A DNA stretch of 64,000 bases from the NCBI GenBank assembly GCA_023439045.1, contig JAEXOY010000016.1, positions 1 through 64,000 on the forward strand, read 5' to 3'. Every line of letters begins with the position of its first letter. Position 1 is the first letter of the stretch. Made by a program: the position numbers and the translations under genes. This document shows, one piece after another, positions 16,853-25,815 of this stretch. The notes beneath the pieces are model-generated. The model saw nothing but the letters and a program-made list of their open reading frames with translations, was not told the DNA's origin and did not search any database. This DNA comes from Bacillota bacterium. Lineage in GTDB: Bacteria > Bacillota > Clostridia > Acetivibrionales > DSM-1351.

Positions 16853-17134
16853 ATGCAATTAAATGATAAAAAATCAAAATTTAACTTATTTAAGTGTGCC
16901 TTAGGTGACATGGCAGATTTTCCAAAGAAATTACTAAAGTATTCTGCTCCTGTAGCACTAGGGCTTACCATATTGGGAACAGCACTTTTTATTTATAATA
17001 AAACAAGTTTAGATTATACCGAACAATTAAATGTTACATCTATGACATTAATTAATAATAGTTTCTTCGTTTTGGGAGAATATCTTATTGCTGCTTTTGT
17101 TAGCGATATAATTATTAAAAGAAGGAACGGTTAA
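16853..17134 (+). CDS. Small two-TM membrane protein
   Basis: A 93-residue protein with hydrophobic segments at about 31-47 (YSAPVALGLTILGTALFIY) and 65-85 (NNSFFVLGEYLIAAFVSDII). It has a basic N-terminus and a KRRNG tail. GGGGGG lies seven bases before the ATG. No family is recognised. It is the only plus-strand gene between dnaG and secF and ends at a bidirectional terminator. Confidence 0.65.
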   Translation: MQLNDKKSKFNLFKCALGDMADFPKKLLKYSAPVALGLTILGTALFIYNKTSLDYTEQLNVTSMTLINNSFFVLGEYLIAAFVSDIIIKRRNG

Positions 17135-17195
17135 ATATATTGAGGCTTATAATGTTTGAAATGTAGCAGCTCAACATTATGCTTATAACTGTCGG

Positions 17196-17240
17196 TAAAA
17201 AAAATGGCGCTAATCAATAATGATTAGCGTCATTTTTTAT
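17196..17240. terminator. Bidirectional terminator
   Basis: AAATGGCGCTAATCA and TGATTAGCGTCATTT pair almost perfectly around ATAA, flanked by A and T tracts. It serves the 93-residue gene and the convergent secDF operon. Confidence 0.85.
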
Positions 17241-17272
17241 AGTTTATAATTGAAATACTGTTTGATTAATTA

Positions 17273-18253
17273 TTAAGCGTTTACTGCCTTTGAAGTTTTC
17301 TTTTTCTTCTTTTGGCTTTCCTTCCACATTACCCACAATGGGCTGGCAATAAAGATAGATGAATAGCATCCGCTTGCTATACCAATTGTAAGTGGGAATG
17401 CAAACTCTTCAACTGATCCAATACCGTTAACCTTAGCAAAAATAAATACAGTTACAATTGATATTAAAACAGTCACAGCTGTATTAATGGATCTAGACAG
17501 TGTCTGCAGTATACTTGTATTTACAAGCTCAGGTAATGGTACCTTTCTAAGCAGTCTGGTATTTTCTCTAACACGGTCATAAATGATAACTGTATCATTC
17601 ATTGAGTAACCATAAACGGTAAGTATTGCAGCTATAAAGGATTCATTTACAGGAATCCTAAATATTACATAAACAGCTACCATTACCAATACGTCATGAA
17701 GAAGTCCAACTACCGCCATTACACCAGCTGAGAAACCACCTATTGACTTAAACCTGAATGCCACGTAAAGAATAATAAGAAGTGACGCAACAAGTACAGC
17801 CTTTACACCGTTCTCACTGATTTCTTTACCAATCAATGGTTCAACAGATTCTTCACTTATTACAGCATTCTTTTCGTCTAGTTTGAATTCCTTAATAACA
17901 GCATCCTTTACCTTACCAATATCAGTGTTAGAAAGAGTATTCTCGCTACCGATACTTATTTTTATTACGTCGTACTGTTCCTTTGTATCACCGGCATCAA
18001 TCTGCTGAAGTCTCTGTACCATAACATTTTTGTTTATAGCACCTTTAACAGTGTCAGCAATTTTATTCTTAACTTCATCTTCATTCTTATCCTTAAAAGT
18101 ATCAGCAGCTGCTTTTAATTCAATAACAGTACCGCCTTGGAATTGGATATCTAGGTTGAAACCGTCATTAACAAAATAAGCAACTATACCTGCCAAAAAT
18201 ATTAGCGCTGATAAAATAAAGCAATAGTATCTTTTTGCATATAAATTAACCAT
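17273..18253 (-). CDS. secF: Protein-export membrane protein SecF
   Basis: A 326-residue subunit of SecDF, which uses the proton-motive force to help pull proteins through SecYEG. The N-terminal FNLDIQFQGGTVIEL motif after TM1, the periplasmic domain (about 40-135) and five further TM segments with YGYSMNDTVIIYDRVREN are diagnostic. Its start overlaps the end of secD by eight bases, so the two are coupled. Confidence 0.97.
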   Translation of the reverse strand: MVNLYAKRYYCFILSALIFLAGIVAYFVNDGFNLDIQFQGGTVIELKAAADTFKDKNEDEVKNKIADTVKGAINKNVMVQRLQQIDAGDTKEQYDVIKISIGSENTLSNTDIGKVKDAVIKEFKLDEKNAVISEESVEPLIGKEISENGVKAVLVASLLIILYVAFRFKSIGGFSAGVMAVVGLLHDVLVMVAVYVIFRIPVNESFIAAILTVYGYSMNDTVIIYDRVRENTRLLRKVPLPELVNTSILQTLSRSINTAVTVLISIVTVFIFAKVNGIGSVEEFAFPLTIGIASGCYSSIFIASPLWVMWKESQKKKKKTSKAVNA

Positions 18254-19583
18254 TAGTTACCTCCTTCGCGCGAGCCTTAGTGCTTACGCCATATAACCAG
18301 TGATGCTTAGCTATATCAAGGTCAGCAACCGACTTAAGCATAATTCTCGATGCTGTAACTGCTGTTATAAAGCTGAGTGCAACGCCTATTCCCAATGTGT
18401 ATGCAAAGCTCTGTATTGCTCCGCTACCGAAGAACCAGAGAACAAGTGCAGCAATTAGGGTTGTCATATTAGCATCAAGTACGGCAGCAAATGCTCTCTT
18501 GAAACCAACATCTATAGCAGCACGAAGAGTTTTACCGCTTCTAATTTCTTCTTTAATTCTTTCAAATATAATAACGTTTGCATCAACACCCATACCAACT
18601 GTTAATATAATACCGGCTATACCTGGCAACGTCATTGTTATACCCATCCACGATATAACCAACAGCTGCAAGACTGTGTGTAATAAAAGTGCTACACAAG
18701 CGAGTAATCCTGGCAACCTATAATAGAATAACATAAACAAGCAAACCAGAATAAATGCAACTATAAATGCATTTACACTAACTGAAAGTGCACTTGTACC
18801 AAGTGTTGGACTGATATTGTTGATTTGCTTTGCTTCAAGCTTAAATGGCAAAGCACCTGATCTGATAAGACCAGCAAGATTCTGAGCTTCAAGTCTCTGT
18901 TCATCTGACTTTGTACCGCCAAGTGTAATGCTTGCATTACCACCATCAATCCTTGACTGTACAATAGGAGCACTTATAAACTCCTCATCCAAGAATATTG
19001 CAATTGGTTTTCCGATAAGATTGCCTGTGGCCTCAGCAAACTTCTTTGCACCTTCTGATGATAGTGAAAGACTTACTTCATAACCACCATTCTGTGAAAG
19101 TCCAGGCTGTGCATCTTTAACATCAGTACCTTCAAGAACGATTTTGTCAATTGGAAGGTAATTTCCTTCTTCATCCTTCTTGCTTTCATCTACTTCTCTA
19201 AATGTAAGAAGCGCTGTCTTTCCTATGTCTTCAATAGACTTCTGAGGATCAAATTCTTCACCTTTTTTATGTGGTATTTGAACTAATATATACCCTTTTT
19301 CAGGATCAGTGGTTATAACTCTATCCAAAATGTTTTTTGCATCCAATCTCTTTGCAATAACCAATTTAGCAGATTCTAGTTCATCCTTTGTTGGAACCTT
19401 ACCATCGTCGGTGATAGCATATAATTTTGCATCAACACCGCCTCTGATATCAATACCTGTAACAATATCTGTTGCTGCTCCAGGCACCTCAATTCCAAAT
19501 ATAGAACCGAACGCCACTATCCAGGTTAAAATCCCGATAACAACTAAAACCGAGAAAAATTTAACCGCGTTACTTCCTCTCAT
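18246..19583 (-). CDS. secD: Protein-export membrane protein SecD
   Basis: A 445-residue partner of SecF with six TM helices. The DIRGGVDAKL motif lies just after TM1, a large periplasmic domain spans about 45-255, and the C-terminal TM bundle contains GMGVDANVIIFERIKEE. Start at 19583 chosen: GGGGG lies ten bases upstream and MRGSNAVKFFSV is a normal cytoplasmic lead into TM1. The open frame continues ten codons further without support. Confidence 0.97.
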   Translation of the reverse strand: MRGSNAVKFFSVLVVIGILTWIVAFGSIFGIEVPGAATDIVTGIDIRGGVDAKLYAITDDGKVPTKDELESAKLVIAKRLDAKNILDRVITTDPEKGYILVQIPHKKGEEFDPQKSIEDIGKTALLTFREVDESKKDEEGNYLPIDKIVLEGTDVKDAQPGLSQNGGYEVSLSLSSEGAKKFAEATGNLIGKPIAIFLDEEFISAPIVQSRIDGGNASITLGGTKSDEQRLEAQNLAGLIRSGALPFKLEAKQINNISPTLGTSALSVSVNAFIVAFILVCLFMLFYYRLPGLLACVALLLHTVLQLLVISWMGITMTLPGIAGIILTVGMGVDANVIIFERIKEEIRSGKTLRAAIDVGFKRAFAAVLDANMTTLIAALVLWFFGSGAIQSFAYTLGIGVALSFITAVTASRIMLKSVADLDIAKHHWLYGVSTKARAKEVTNG

Positions 19584-19685
19584 TTGTAGAATTCCCCCTT
19601 TTTTTGTCCACATGACGATATTATATAACTATGAAAATTGGTAGTCAATGATAAATTCCTAAAAAATACACATACCTGGAAAGTA

Positions 19686-20345
19686 TCATAGCAACCTATT
19701 TTCATTAATTACCAACTGGAAATTAAGCCTTAAAAATGCCGCTGCTCTTCTGCACATAGTCATTCTTGTAAGGAATATTTCAAAATAATCAATAACTGGA
19801 CAGATATCAGTATCAATATGGAGACTAAGCGTTGCACTTTTTGTTTGCTTGTCCACCTTTAGTATAGAACTCTCAACAGCATAATTCACTCTATCATGGA
19901 TATCAAACGTTGCAAAATCAGTATTTTGAACCCTAGATCTATGAACATCCGATTTATCAGCAAGTATAACCGCCGCTGATATTGTACTGACAGCTGTTCC
20001 TGAATTCTCATCATGATTTCCTATTGCAAGCATTATTTCACATGCTTCAGGGCATGACATACCCATTCGCAATAATACTTGATATGCCATTATTGCACTC
20101 GAATGCGCATGATCTACTCTGTTTATTGCATTTCCTATGTCGTGAAGATACCCAGCTATCTCAGCTAATTCAATATCTCTTTTGTCGTAGCCCAGCTCAG
20201 AAAGTATCATACCTGCATTTTTGGCAACATGAGTTAAATGTCTGTAAGAGTGTTCGGTGTATCCCATAGCCTTAAGTTGTCTGTCTGCAGTTGATACAAG
20301 GCACTTTATCTCTTCATTTTGTCTGATATCGTGTATTGTAAGCAT
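19686..20345 (-). CDS. HD-domain phosphohydrolase-like protein
   Basis: A 219-residue protein with an HD metal-binding domain: HSYRHLTHVAKNAG, then AGYLHDIGNAINRVDHAHSS (the HD pair) and LAIGNHDENSG. The residual C-terminal part (about 140-219) is variable. Such proteins hydrolyse nucleotides or phosphate esters; the substrate is unknown. GGGGG lies eight bases before ATG 20345, which I prefer to the upstream start at 20429. Confidence 0.85.
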   Translation of the reverse strand: MLTIHDIRQNEEIKCLVSTADRQLKAMGYTEHSYRHLTHVAKNAGMILSELGYDKRDIELAEIAGYLHDIGNAINRVDHAHSSAIMAYQVLLRMGMSCPEACEIMLAIGNHDENSGTAVSTISAAVILADKSDVHRSRVQNTDFATFDIHDRVNYAVESSILKVDKQTKSATLSLHIDTDICPVIDYFEIFLTRMTMCRRAAAFLRLNFQLVINENRLL

Positions 20346-20471
20346 ATTGGTTTCCCCCAAATGTTCGAATATATTTATTATAACGCAATAAACATAAAAA
20401 GATTTACCACTGCTATAAAAATAATACATCCTTCACAAAAAATTTACATTTTTGAGTCAATCCAATAAACT

Positions 20472-21803
20472 CTATTCCTGAGTCTTAATCCAAATTGCGC
20501 ATTCCACTCTCTTCTTTTCAAGCTCACAACCAATCCTGTAAGGAACATTAATGTCATTATTAAATTGGTATGCATTTGCAGCACAACCTCCAGAACAGTA
20601 GAACTTTGCCCAACAAGCGGCACATTCTTCCTTTGTATAGACATTGGACTTCTGAAAATCCTTCTGGGAATCATTGTTAAACGTTCCCTCATGGACATTA
20701 CCCATTTTAAATTTTTCATCCCCAACAAACTGATGACAAGGATAGAGATCTCCCTCAGGTGTAACTGCAAGGTACTCATGCCCTGAGCCACATCCACCAA
20801 GCCTCTTTATTACACAAGGCCCTTGGCTAAGGTCCACCATGAAATGAAAAAAGTTAAAATCGTTTCTATCTACATATTCCTTCGCAAGCTTTTCGTACTC
20901 TACAAAAAGTGCGCAAAGGTCTTCCTCTCTGATATCATAGCCTGAGTCCTTTGCAGCAACCACGGGTTCAACGGATATCTGCTTGAAGCCTTCATTTGCT
21001 AAATGGATTACGTCCTTTGAAAAGTCGAGATTTTCTCTAGTAAATGTACCTCTTACATAATAATTATCCTGATTCCTGGAATCTGCCATATCCTTGATTT
21101 TAGAAATTATACTGTCATAGGTACCGCTGCCGTCCACTCTAGGCCTCATACGGTCATTGGTCTCTTTTCTACCATCTATACTGAGTACAACGTTATGCAT
21201 ATTCTCGTTTATATATTTCTTGTTTTCTTCATTTAGCAAAACTGCATTTGTAGTCAGTGTAAACCTGAAGTTTTTGCCTGCCTCTTTTTCCCTCTGGCGA
21301 GCGTACTCAACTATCTCCTTAACAACATCAAAGTTCATCAGAGGTTCTCCGCCAAAGAAATCAATCTCTAGATTTCTTCTGCCCTTGGACTTTTCGATTA
21401 CAAAGTCAATTGCTTTCTTTCCGGTTTCAGCGTCCATCATGGTCCTGTGACCGCCAAAGCTGCCTGTTGAGGCAAAACAGTATTTACACCTCAAATTACA
21501 GTCGTGGCAGATGTGCAGGCAGAGGGCCTTTACCACCGGCTCACGCTCCCAATTCTTTATTGCATCGACATATATGTCCTCGCTGAAAAGCAGGCCGTCT
21601 GCCGAAAGTTTTTCAATCTCAGAATATGCGTCTTTAATATCCTGTTCGCTGTATTTATCAGCTAACTTTTCAATAATTTGCTCTAATGTATTTTCACTGA
21701 ACAGGTCTACAACATCAAAAGCAGCCTCATCAAAGACATGAACAGCGCCGCTATTGACATCTAACACTATATTTGTATCATACATTTTGTACTTATGAAT
21801 CAT
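20472..21803 (-). CDS. scfB: SCIFF thioether-maturase radical SAM protein
   Basis: A 443-residue radical SAM/SPASM enzyme that installs thioether crosslinks in the SCIFF peptide encoded next to it. An N-terminal peptide-binding-like domain (about 1-85) precedes the radical SAM core with CNLRCKYC (CX3CX2C). C-terminal SPASM cysteines lie in GPCVIKRLGGCGSGHEYLAV, DLYPCHQ and CAACWAKFYCSGGCAAN. The product is a ranthipeptide of unknown role. The 46-residue substrate gene sits 142 bases upstream in the same orientation. Confidence 0.95.
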   Translation of the reverse strand: MIHKYKMYDTNIVLDVNSGAVHVFDEAAFDVVDLFSENTLEQIIEKLADKYSEQDIKDAYSEIEKLSADGLLFSEDIYVDAIKNWEREPVVKALCLHICHDCNLRCKYCFASTGSFGGHRTMMDAETGKKAIDFVIEKSKGRRNLEIDFFGGEPLMNFDVVKEIVEYARQREKEAGKNFRFTLTTNAVLLNEENKKYINENMHNVVLSIDGRKETNDRMRPRVDGSGTYDSIISKIKDMADSRNQDNYYVRGTFTRENLDFSKDVIHLANEGFKQISVEPVVAAKDSGYDIREEDLCALFVEYEKLAKEYVDRNDFNFFHFMVDLSQGPCVIKRLGGCGSGHEYLAVTPEGDLYPCHQFVGDEKFKMGNVHEGTFNNDSQKDFQKSNVYTKEECAACWAKFYCSGGCAANAYQFNNDINVPYRIGCELEKKRVECAIWIKTQE

Positions 21804-21900
21804 AAATAAATCCCTTTCTGCTCTTTAACAGTTACTAAGTAGCACATAAATAGCCGCAGCAGTTAAGGTGCTGAACAACTAAATTGCCCTAACAGTTAAA

Positions 21901-21928
21901 AAGTGAAAAGCGCAAGCGCCTTTCACTT
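21901..21928 (-). terminator. Hairpin between SCIFF peptide and maturase
   Basis: AAGTGAAA-GCGC pairs with GCGC-TTTCACTT, followed on the minus strand by TTTTT. It may terminate most transcripts after the peptide gene, giving more peptide than enzyme. Confidence 0.8.
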
Positions 21929-21944
21929 AAAAATAAGTATATTG

Positions 21945-22085
21945 TTATTTCTTTTCGCAGCTCTGGTTTGCTACTGTACATGAAGTTTTGCATGCAGATT
22001 GGCATGAAGTCTGGCATTCGCCACATCCACCCTTTGCAAGGCTATTCTTTAATGTAGCGGTATTGATTGTTTTAATGTGCTTCAT
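21945..22085 (-). CDS. scfA: SCIFF ranthipeptide precursor
   Basis: A 46-residue peptide beginning MKHIKTINTATLKNSLAKGG with six cysteines at the C-terminus (C-GE-C-QTS-C-QSA-C-KTS-C-TVANQS-C). This is the six-cysteines-in-forty-five signature nearly universal in Clostridia. The maturase follows downstream. It is the substrate for thioether formation; the mature product's role is unknown. Confidence 0.97.
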   Translation of the reverse strand: MKHIKTINTATLKNSLAKGGCGECQTSCQSACKTSCTVANQSCEKK

Positions 22086-22178
22086 TGATTGATTCCCCCT
22101 AATGATATTCTTAGCAGATTATAGCATAATAATGACTATTTGAAAAGGAGTTTTTACTATCTACGATTTGCGTAGCAT

Positions 22179-22583
22179 TTATCTAATATTTATACCCAAA
22201 ATGCCCCCAATCGCTCCAGCTATTGTACCTATTACTAGAGATAATATAGCCTGCATGTCAATATTAAAATTCATAAAGACAATACTGCTTATAAGGTATA
22301 GTATAACCATATAAATAAGACCTACCATCCCCCCATTCATCCACCCTTTGCTCTTTACATTCTTTGTAGAGAAGGACGAAGCGACCAATACACTAATAAT
22401 TGTAGTAACAAGAACAGCGATATATGTATACTTCTCTGGAAAATCAGTATAGGTTAGAATAAGGGCAAAAATAAGGAAGCATGGTAGTGTTATTATATAA
22501 GCTATCATTAAGCCTTTAATAACCCTCAGTACGTTTACATGCTCATCAAGTGTTTTCTTCAGACCGTGTATTTGCTGTGCCAT
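22179..22583 (-). CDS. TIGR04086-like membrane protein
   Basis: A 134-residue protein with four hydrophobic helices (about 23-45, 53-72, 80-100 and 107-128). It matches the clostridial TIGR04086 membrane family, whose genes usually lie between the yajC/tgt cluster and the SCIFF locus, exactly as here. GGAGG precedes the ATG. Function unknown; position suggests a link to SCIFF or secretion. Confidence 0.8.
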   Translation of the reverse strand: MAQQIHGLKKTLDEHVNVLRVIKGLMIAYIITLPCFLIFALILTYTDFPEKYTYIAVLVTTIISVLVASSFSTKNVKSKGWMNGGMVGLIYMVILYLISSIVFMNFNIDMQAILSLVIGTIAGAIGGILGINIR

Positions 22584-22692
22584 AGTATCCCTCCAAAATA
22601 CAAATTATATAGTGTTACTCAATATATTGTATTTAGGAGTTGTACACATTAGAACATACTAAACATAAAAATATAAAATCATTCATACAAAA

Positions 22693-22716
22693 AAACACGG
22701 ATTTTGGCCCGTGTTT
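22693..22716 (-). terminator. Terminator of queA-tgt-yajC
   Basis: AAACACGG and CCGTGTTT form an eight-bp stem followed on the minus strand by T7. Confidence 0.85.
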
Positions 22717-22734
22717 CAGAATGTTAATATTATG

Positions 22735-22815
22735 TTTATATAACAAATAAATTATGTTTATTATATTAAATAAAATTATGTTTATTATAATAAATAATAA
22801 TATGTTTATTATATA
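22735..22815. repeat. ATTATGTTTATTATA tandem repeats
   Basis: Four to five imperfect copies of a 25-30 bp AT-only unit with the core AATTATGTTTATTATA, in the spacer after yajC. Confidence 0.75.
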
Positions 22816-22855
22816 TTTTCAAAGATAATGCTACTGCCTTGATAGAAGCTGTATA

Positions 22856-23131
22856 TTAGCCCTCGATTGGCTTTTCAACATCTTTAACTGCCCAGCGCTT
22901 AACAAGTATCTTAGACTTTTCAACACCAGATTCAATATAAATTTCATCGTCCTTGATGTTGACAATCTTACCTACTATACCACCGATAGTTGTAACCTTC
23001 CAGCCAACCTGGAGAGAGTCTAACATAGCCTTTGTATTCTTTTCCTTCTTTTTCTGTGGAAGGATAAGCATAAGGTACATCAAACCAAAAACAATTACCA
23101 TTGGTAATACTAATCCAATAATTGCGTCCAT
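22856..23131 (-). CDS. yajC: Preprotein translocase subunit YajC
   Basis: A 91-residue SecDF accessory protein with one N-terminal TM helix (IIGLVLPMVIVFGLMYLMLI) followed by RPQKK-like LPQKKKEKNTKAM and the soluble VGWKVTTIGGIVGKIVNIKD motif. It sits right after tgt, the classical arrangement. Confidence 0.95.
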   Translation of the reverse strand: MDAIIGLVLPMVIVFGLMYLMLILPQKKKEKNTKAMLDSLQVGWKVTTIGGIVGKIVNIKDDEIYIESGVEKSKILVKRWAVKDVEKPIEG

Positions 23132-23160
23132 ATTTTATCTCCTTTATAAAATGAATATTA

Positions 23161-24282
23161 TTAGACTTTATAGCCAAACTTCCGATAGAATTCTTCTCGG
23201 AAGCTACCTAGTCTATCCTCCATTATAGCTTGTCTTATTTGTTTCATCAAGTTAATTAAGAAATAAAGATTGTGCCAGGTAGTAAGTCTTAGCCCCAACA
23301 ACTCTCCACATTTCAAAAGATGTCTAATATATGCTCTTGAAAAATTTCTACAAGTATAGCATTCGCACTCTTCATCTAACCTTCCAAAGTCTCTGGCATA
23401 TTTGGCATCCCTGATGATTACTCTTCCCTGACTTGTCATAACGGTACCATTTCTACCTATTCTTGTCGGAAGTACGCAGTCAAACATGTCAATTCCCCTT
23501 ATTGCACCCTCTATCAAATAATCTGGACTTCCTACACCCATCAAGTATCTAGGTTTATTTTCGGGCAAAAGTGGAGCAGTTACTTCTAGCATTTCATACA
23601 TTAGATGTGCTGGTTCACCAACGCTCAAGCCCCCAATTGCATACCCTGGAAAATCAATATCCATAATTTGATGTGCGCTTTCTACTCTCAAATCCTTATA
23701 CATTCCACCCTGTACAATGCCAAAAAGAGACTGTTTTTCAGTATTATGATGAGCAGCCTTGCATCTTTTTGCCCACCGTGTAGTCATTTCCATAGACTTT
23801 TTAACATAGTCATATTCAGCTGGATAAGGTGCACATTCATCAAATGCCATAATAATATCAGCGCCCAGATCATTTTCTATACCCATAACTGATTCAGGCG
23901 AAAAGAAGTGCTTTGAACCATCGATATGGGATCTGAAGGTAACGCCTTCTTCAGTTATTTTCCTTAACCCACTTAAGCTGAACACCTGAAAGCCTCCGCT
24001 ATCTGTTAGTATAGGCCTGTCCCAGTTCATAAAGCCGTGCAGTCCACCTGCCTGCTTGACAATGTCCTGACCTGGTCTGAGATAGCAATGGTAGGTGTTG
24101 CTCAGAATAATTTTTGCATCTATTTCCTTTAATTCCTCAGGTGACATTCCTTTTACAGTTGCCAACGTCCCAACCGGCATAAAAACAGGTGTTTCGAATG
24201 AACCATGTGGTGTATGAACTATTCCAAGTCGGGCTCCGGTTTGCTTGCAGGTTTTTATTAATTCATAAGTAACTGCCGCCAT
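23161..24282 (-). CDS. tgt: tRNA-guanine transglycosylase
   Basis: Exchanges guanine-34 for preQ1 in tRNAs that carry queuosine. The 373-residue protein contains the catalytic Asp in ILTDSGGFQVFSL, a second active-site Asp in MFDCVLPTRIGRNG and zinc ligands CECYTCRNFSRAYIRHL near the C-terminus. It lies downstream of queA in one operon. Confidence 0.97.
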   Translation of the reverse strand: MAAVTYELIKTCKQTGARLGIVHTPHGSFETPVFMPVGTLATVKGMSPEELKEIDAKIILSNTYHCYLRPGQDIVKQAGGLHGFMNWDRPILTDSGGFQVFSLSGLRKITEEGVTFRSHIDGSKHFFSPESVMGIENDLGADIIMAFDECAPYPAEYDYVKKSMEMTTRWAKRCKAAHHNTEKQSLFGIVQGGMYKDLRVESAHQIMDIDFPGYAIGGLSVGEPAHLMYEMLEVTAPLLPENKPRYLMGVGSPDYLIEGAIRGIDMFDCVLPTRIGRNGTVMTSQGRVIIRDAKYARDFGRLDEECECYTCRNFSRAYIRHLLKCGELLGLRLTTWHNLYFLINLMKQIRQAIMEDRLGSFREEFYRKFGYKV

Positions 24283-24302
24283 TAATTATTCTTCCTTTCA
24301 GT

Positions 24303-24425
24303 ATTAATTGGTTATTACTAATATTTTACTGATATTATTTGTGTCTTGCTGCTATTATTTAATATTTATTGCTATTATTTTGTGTCTTGCTCCTATTATT
24401 TTGTGTCTTACTGCTATTTATTGCT
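24303..24425. repeat. TGTGTCTTGCTGCTATTATTT tandem repeats
   Basis: Four to five imperfect copies of a 25-28 bp unit with the core TGTCTTGCTGCTATTATTT fill the queA-tgt spacer. Confidence 0.8.
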
Positions 24426-24441
24426 TGACTGCATTAAGGTT

Positions 24442-25464
24442 TCATTTTATAAACATAGCGTCGCCAAAGCTGAAAAATCTATACCTCTCTTTAACAGCTG
24501 TATTGTAGGCATTTAATACATTATCTCTACCCGCCAGTGCGCTTACAAGCATTATTAATGTGGACTCAGGAAGGTGAAAGTTTGTAATTAGCTTATCTAT
24601 TATTTTAAACTGGTAACCGGGGTAAATAAATATATCTGTATTACCTGATTGTTCTGACAAAACACCTGATTTACCAGCTGTCTCCAGTACTCTACAGCTT
24701 GTTGTACCAACGGCAATAACATTGTTTCCTCTTTTTTTGGTTTCATTTATAATATCACAAGTATTCTGGCTGATGGTATAAAACTCAGAATGCATTTTAT
24801 GTTCTTCAATATTTGTAACCTTAACAGGTCTAAAGGTGCCAAGTCCAACATGTAAGGTTACGTAAGTAATACTAATACCCTTTGCCCTGATTTGTTCGAG
24901 AAGCTCATTTGTAAAATGTAAGCCCGCAGTTGGTGCAGCTGCCGATCCGTTGTACTTAGCATAAACCGTTTGGTATCTTGCCTTATCCTCTAGCTTTTCA
25001 GTTATATAAGGCGGTAATGGCATCATACCTACTTTATCAAGTATTTGTTCAAATACTCCATCATAAAAGAATCGTACCCTTCTGTTTCCTTCATCAAGAA
25101 TATCTATTATTTCAGCTGTAAGTATACCATTGCCAAAAACAAATCTGGCACCTGGCTTAGCTTTTTTACCTGGTCTTAAAATTACCTCCCAGTCATCTTG
25201 CTCAATTCTTTTGAGAAGAACGAACTCAATTTTTCCGCCTGAGCCTTCTTTTTCTCCTATTAAGCGAGCAGGAATGACCTTTGTATCGTTTAGTACTAGG
25301 CAATCTCCTTCATTTAAATATTCCAATATATCTTTAAAGATTCTATGCTCAAGTTCACCGGTTTTTTTATCCAAAACCAATAATCTGGACATATCTCTTT
25401 TTTCTATAGGATGTTGAGCAATTAATTCTTCTGGTAAATTAAAATCAAAATCTTTAAGATTCAA
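24442..25464 (-). CDS. queA: S-adenosylmethionine:tRNA ribosyltransferase-isomerase
   Basis: Adds the epoxycyclopentane ring donor from SAM to preQ1 in tRNA. A 340-residue single-domain protein with the family landmarks DFNLPEELIAQHPIEKRDMS at the N-terminus, PLPPYI, SAAAPTAGLHF and FHLPESTLIMLVSALAG. It is the first gene of the queA-tgt-yajC operon, with a good promoter 80 bases upstream. Confidence 0.97.
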   Translation of the reverse strand: MNLKDFDFNLPEELIAQHPIEKRDMSRLLVLDKKTGELEHRIFKDILEYLNEGDCLVLNDTKVIPARLIGEKEGSGGKIEFVLLKRIEQDDWEVILRPGKKAKPGARFVFGNGILTAEIIDILDEGNRRVRFFYDGVFEQILDKVGMMPLPPYITEKLEDKARYQTVYAKYNGSAAAPTAGLHFTNELLEQIRAKGISITYVTLHVGLGTFRPVKVTNIEEHKMHSEFYTISQNTCDIINETKKRGNNVIAVGTTSCRVLETAGKSGVLSEQSGNTDIFIYPGYQFKIIDKLITNFHLPESTLIMLVSALAGRDNVLNAYNTAVKERYRFFSFGDAMFIK

Positions 25465-25543
25465 TACAGTGAACCTCCAATTTTAGCAAACGCTTGAAAT
25501 ATTAGTTATTGTACGCAAAAAACTTATTAAATAACCATTACAT

Positions 25544-25572
25544 ATCATACCTTAAACTCATTTATATTACAA
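25544..25572 (-). promoter_or_regulatory. queA promoter
   Basis: On the minus strand TTGTAA (25572-25567) and TATGAT (25549-25544) are 17 bases apart. The spacer 25465-25815 between the divergent queA and lysC genes otherwise holds only the lysC promoter. Confidence 0.7.
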
Positions 25573-25720
25573 TATTTTCATGCCCTTAACCAAAGTAAAA
25601 AAGCTAAAAAACTAAATATGAAGGGTCTGAACTTAAATCCTGCAAATTTCAAAAAATACGATATAGCAAAAACAACTAAAAAAATGTCGCACCATTATCA
25701 TATTTAATATTAATATGTTA

Positions 25721-25749
25721 TTGATATGAACGATAAGATTTTGTATAAT
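25721..25749 (+). promoter_or_regulatory. lysC promoter
   Basis: TTGATA (25721-25726) and TATAAT (25744-25749) are 17 bases apart, about 65 bases before lysC. Confidence 0.8.
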
Positions 25750-25815
25750 TTATGAGATGTAATTAATATAGTGATTATATATTTTATAAGTTAATAGAGA
25801 TGGAGGATTGTATTA

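Noticed and set aside
16692..16971. Two short overlapping minus-strand frames near 16.7-17.0 kb
   Set aside because: They run against the better supported 93-residue plus-strand gene and lack ribosome-binding sites.
25465..25815. A preQ1 riboswitch upstream of queA
   Set aside because: I could not find the preQ1 aptamer core; the gap is explained by two divergent promoters.
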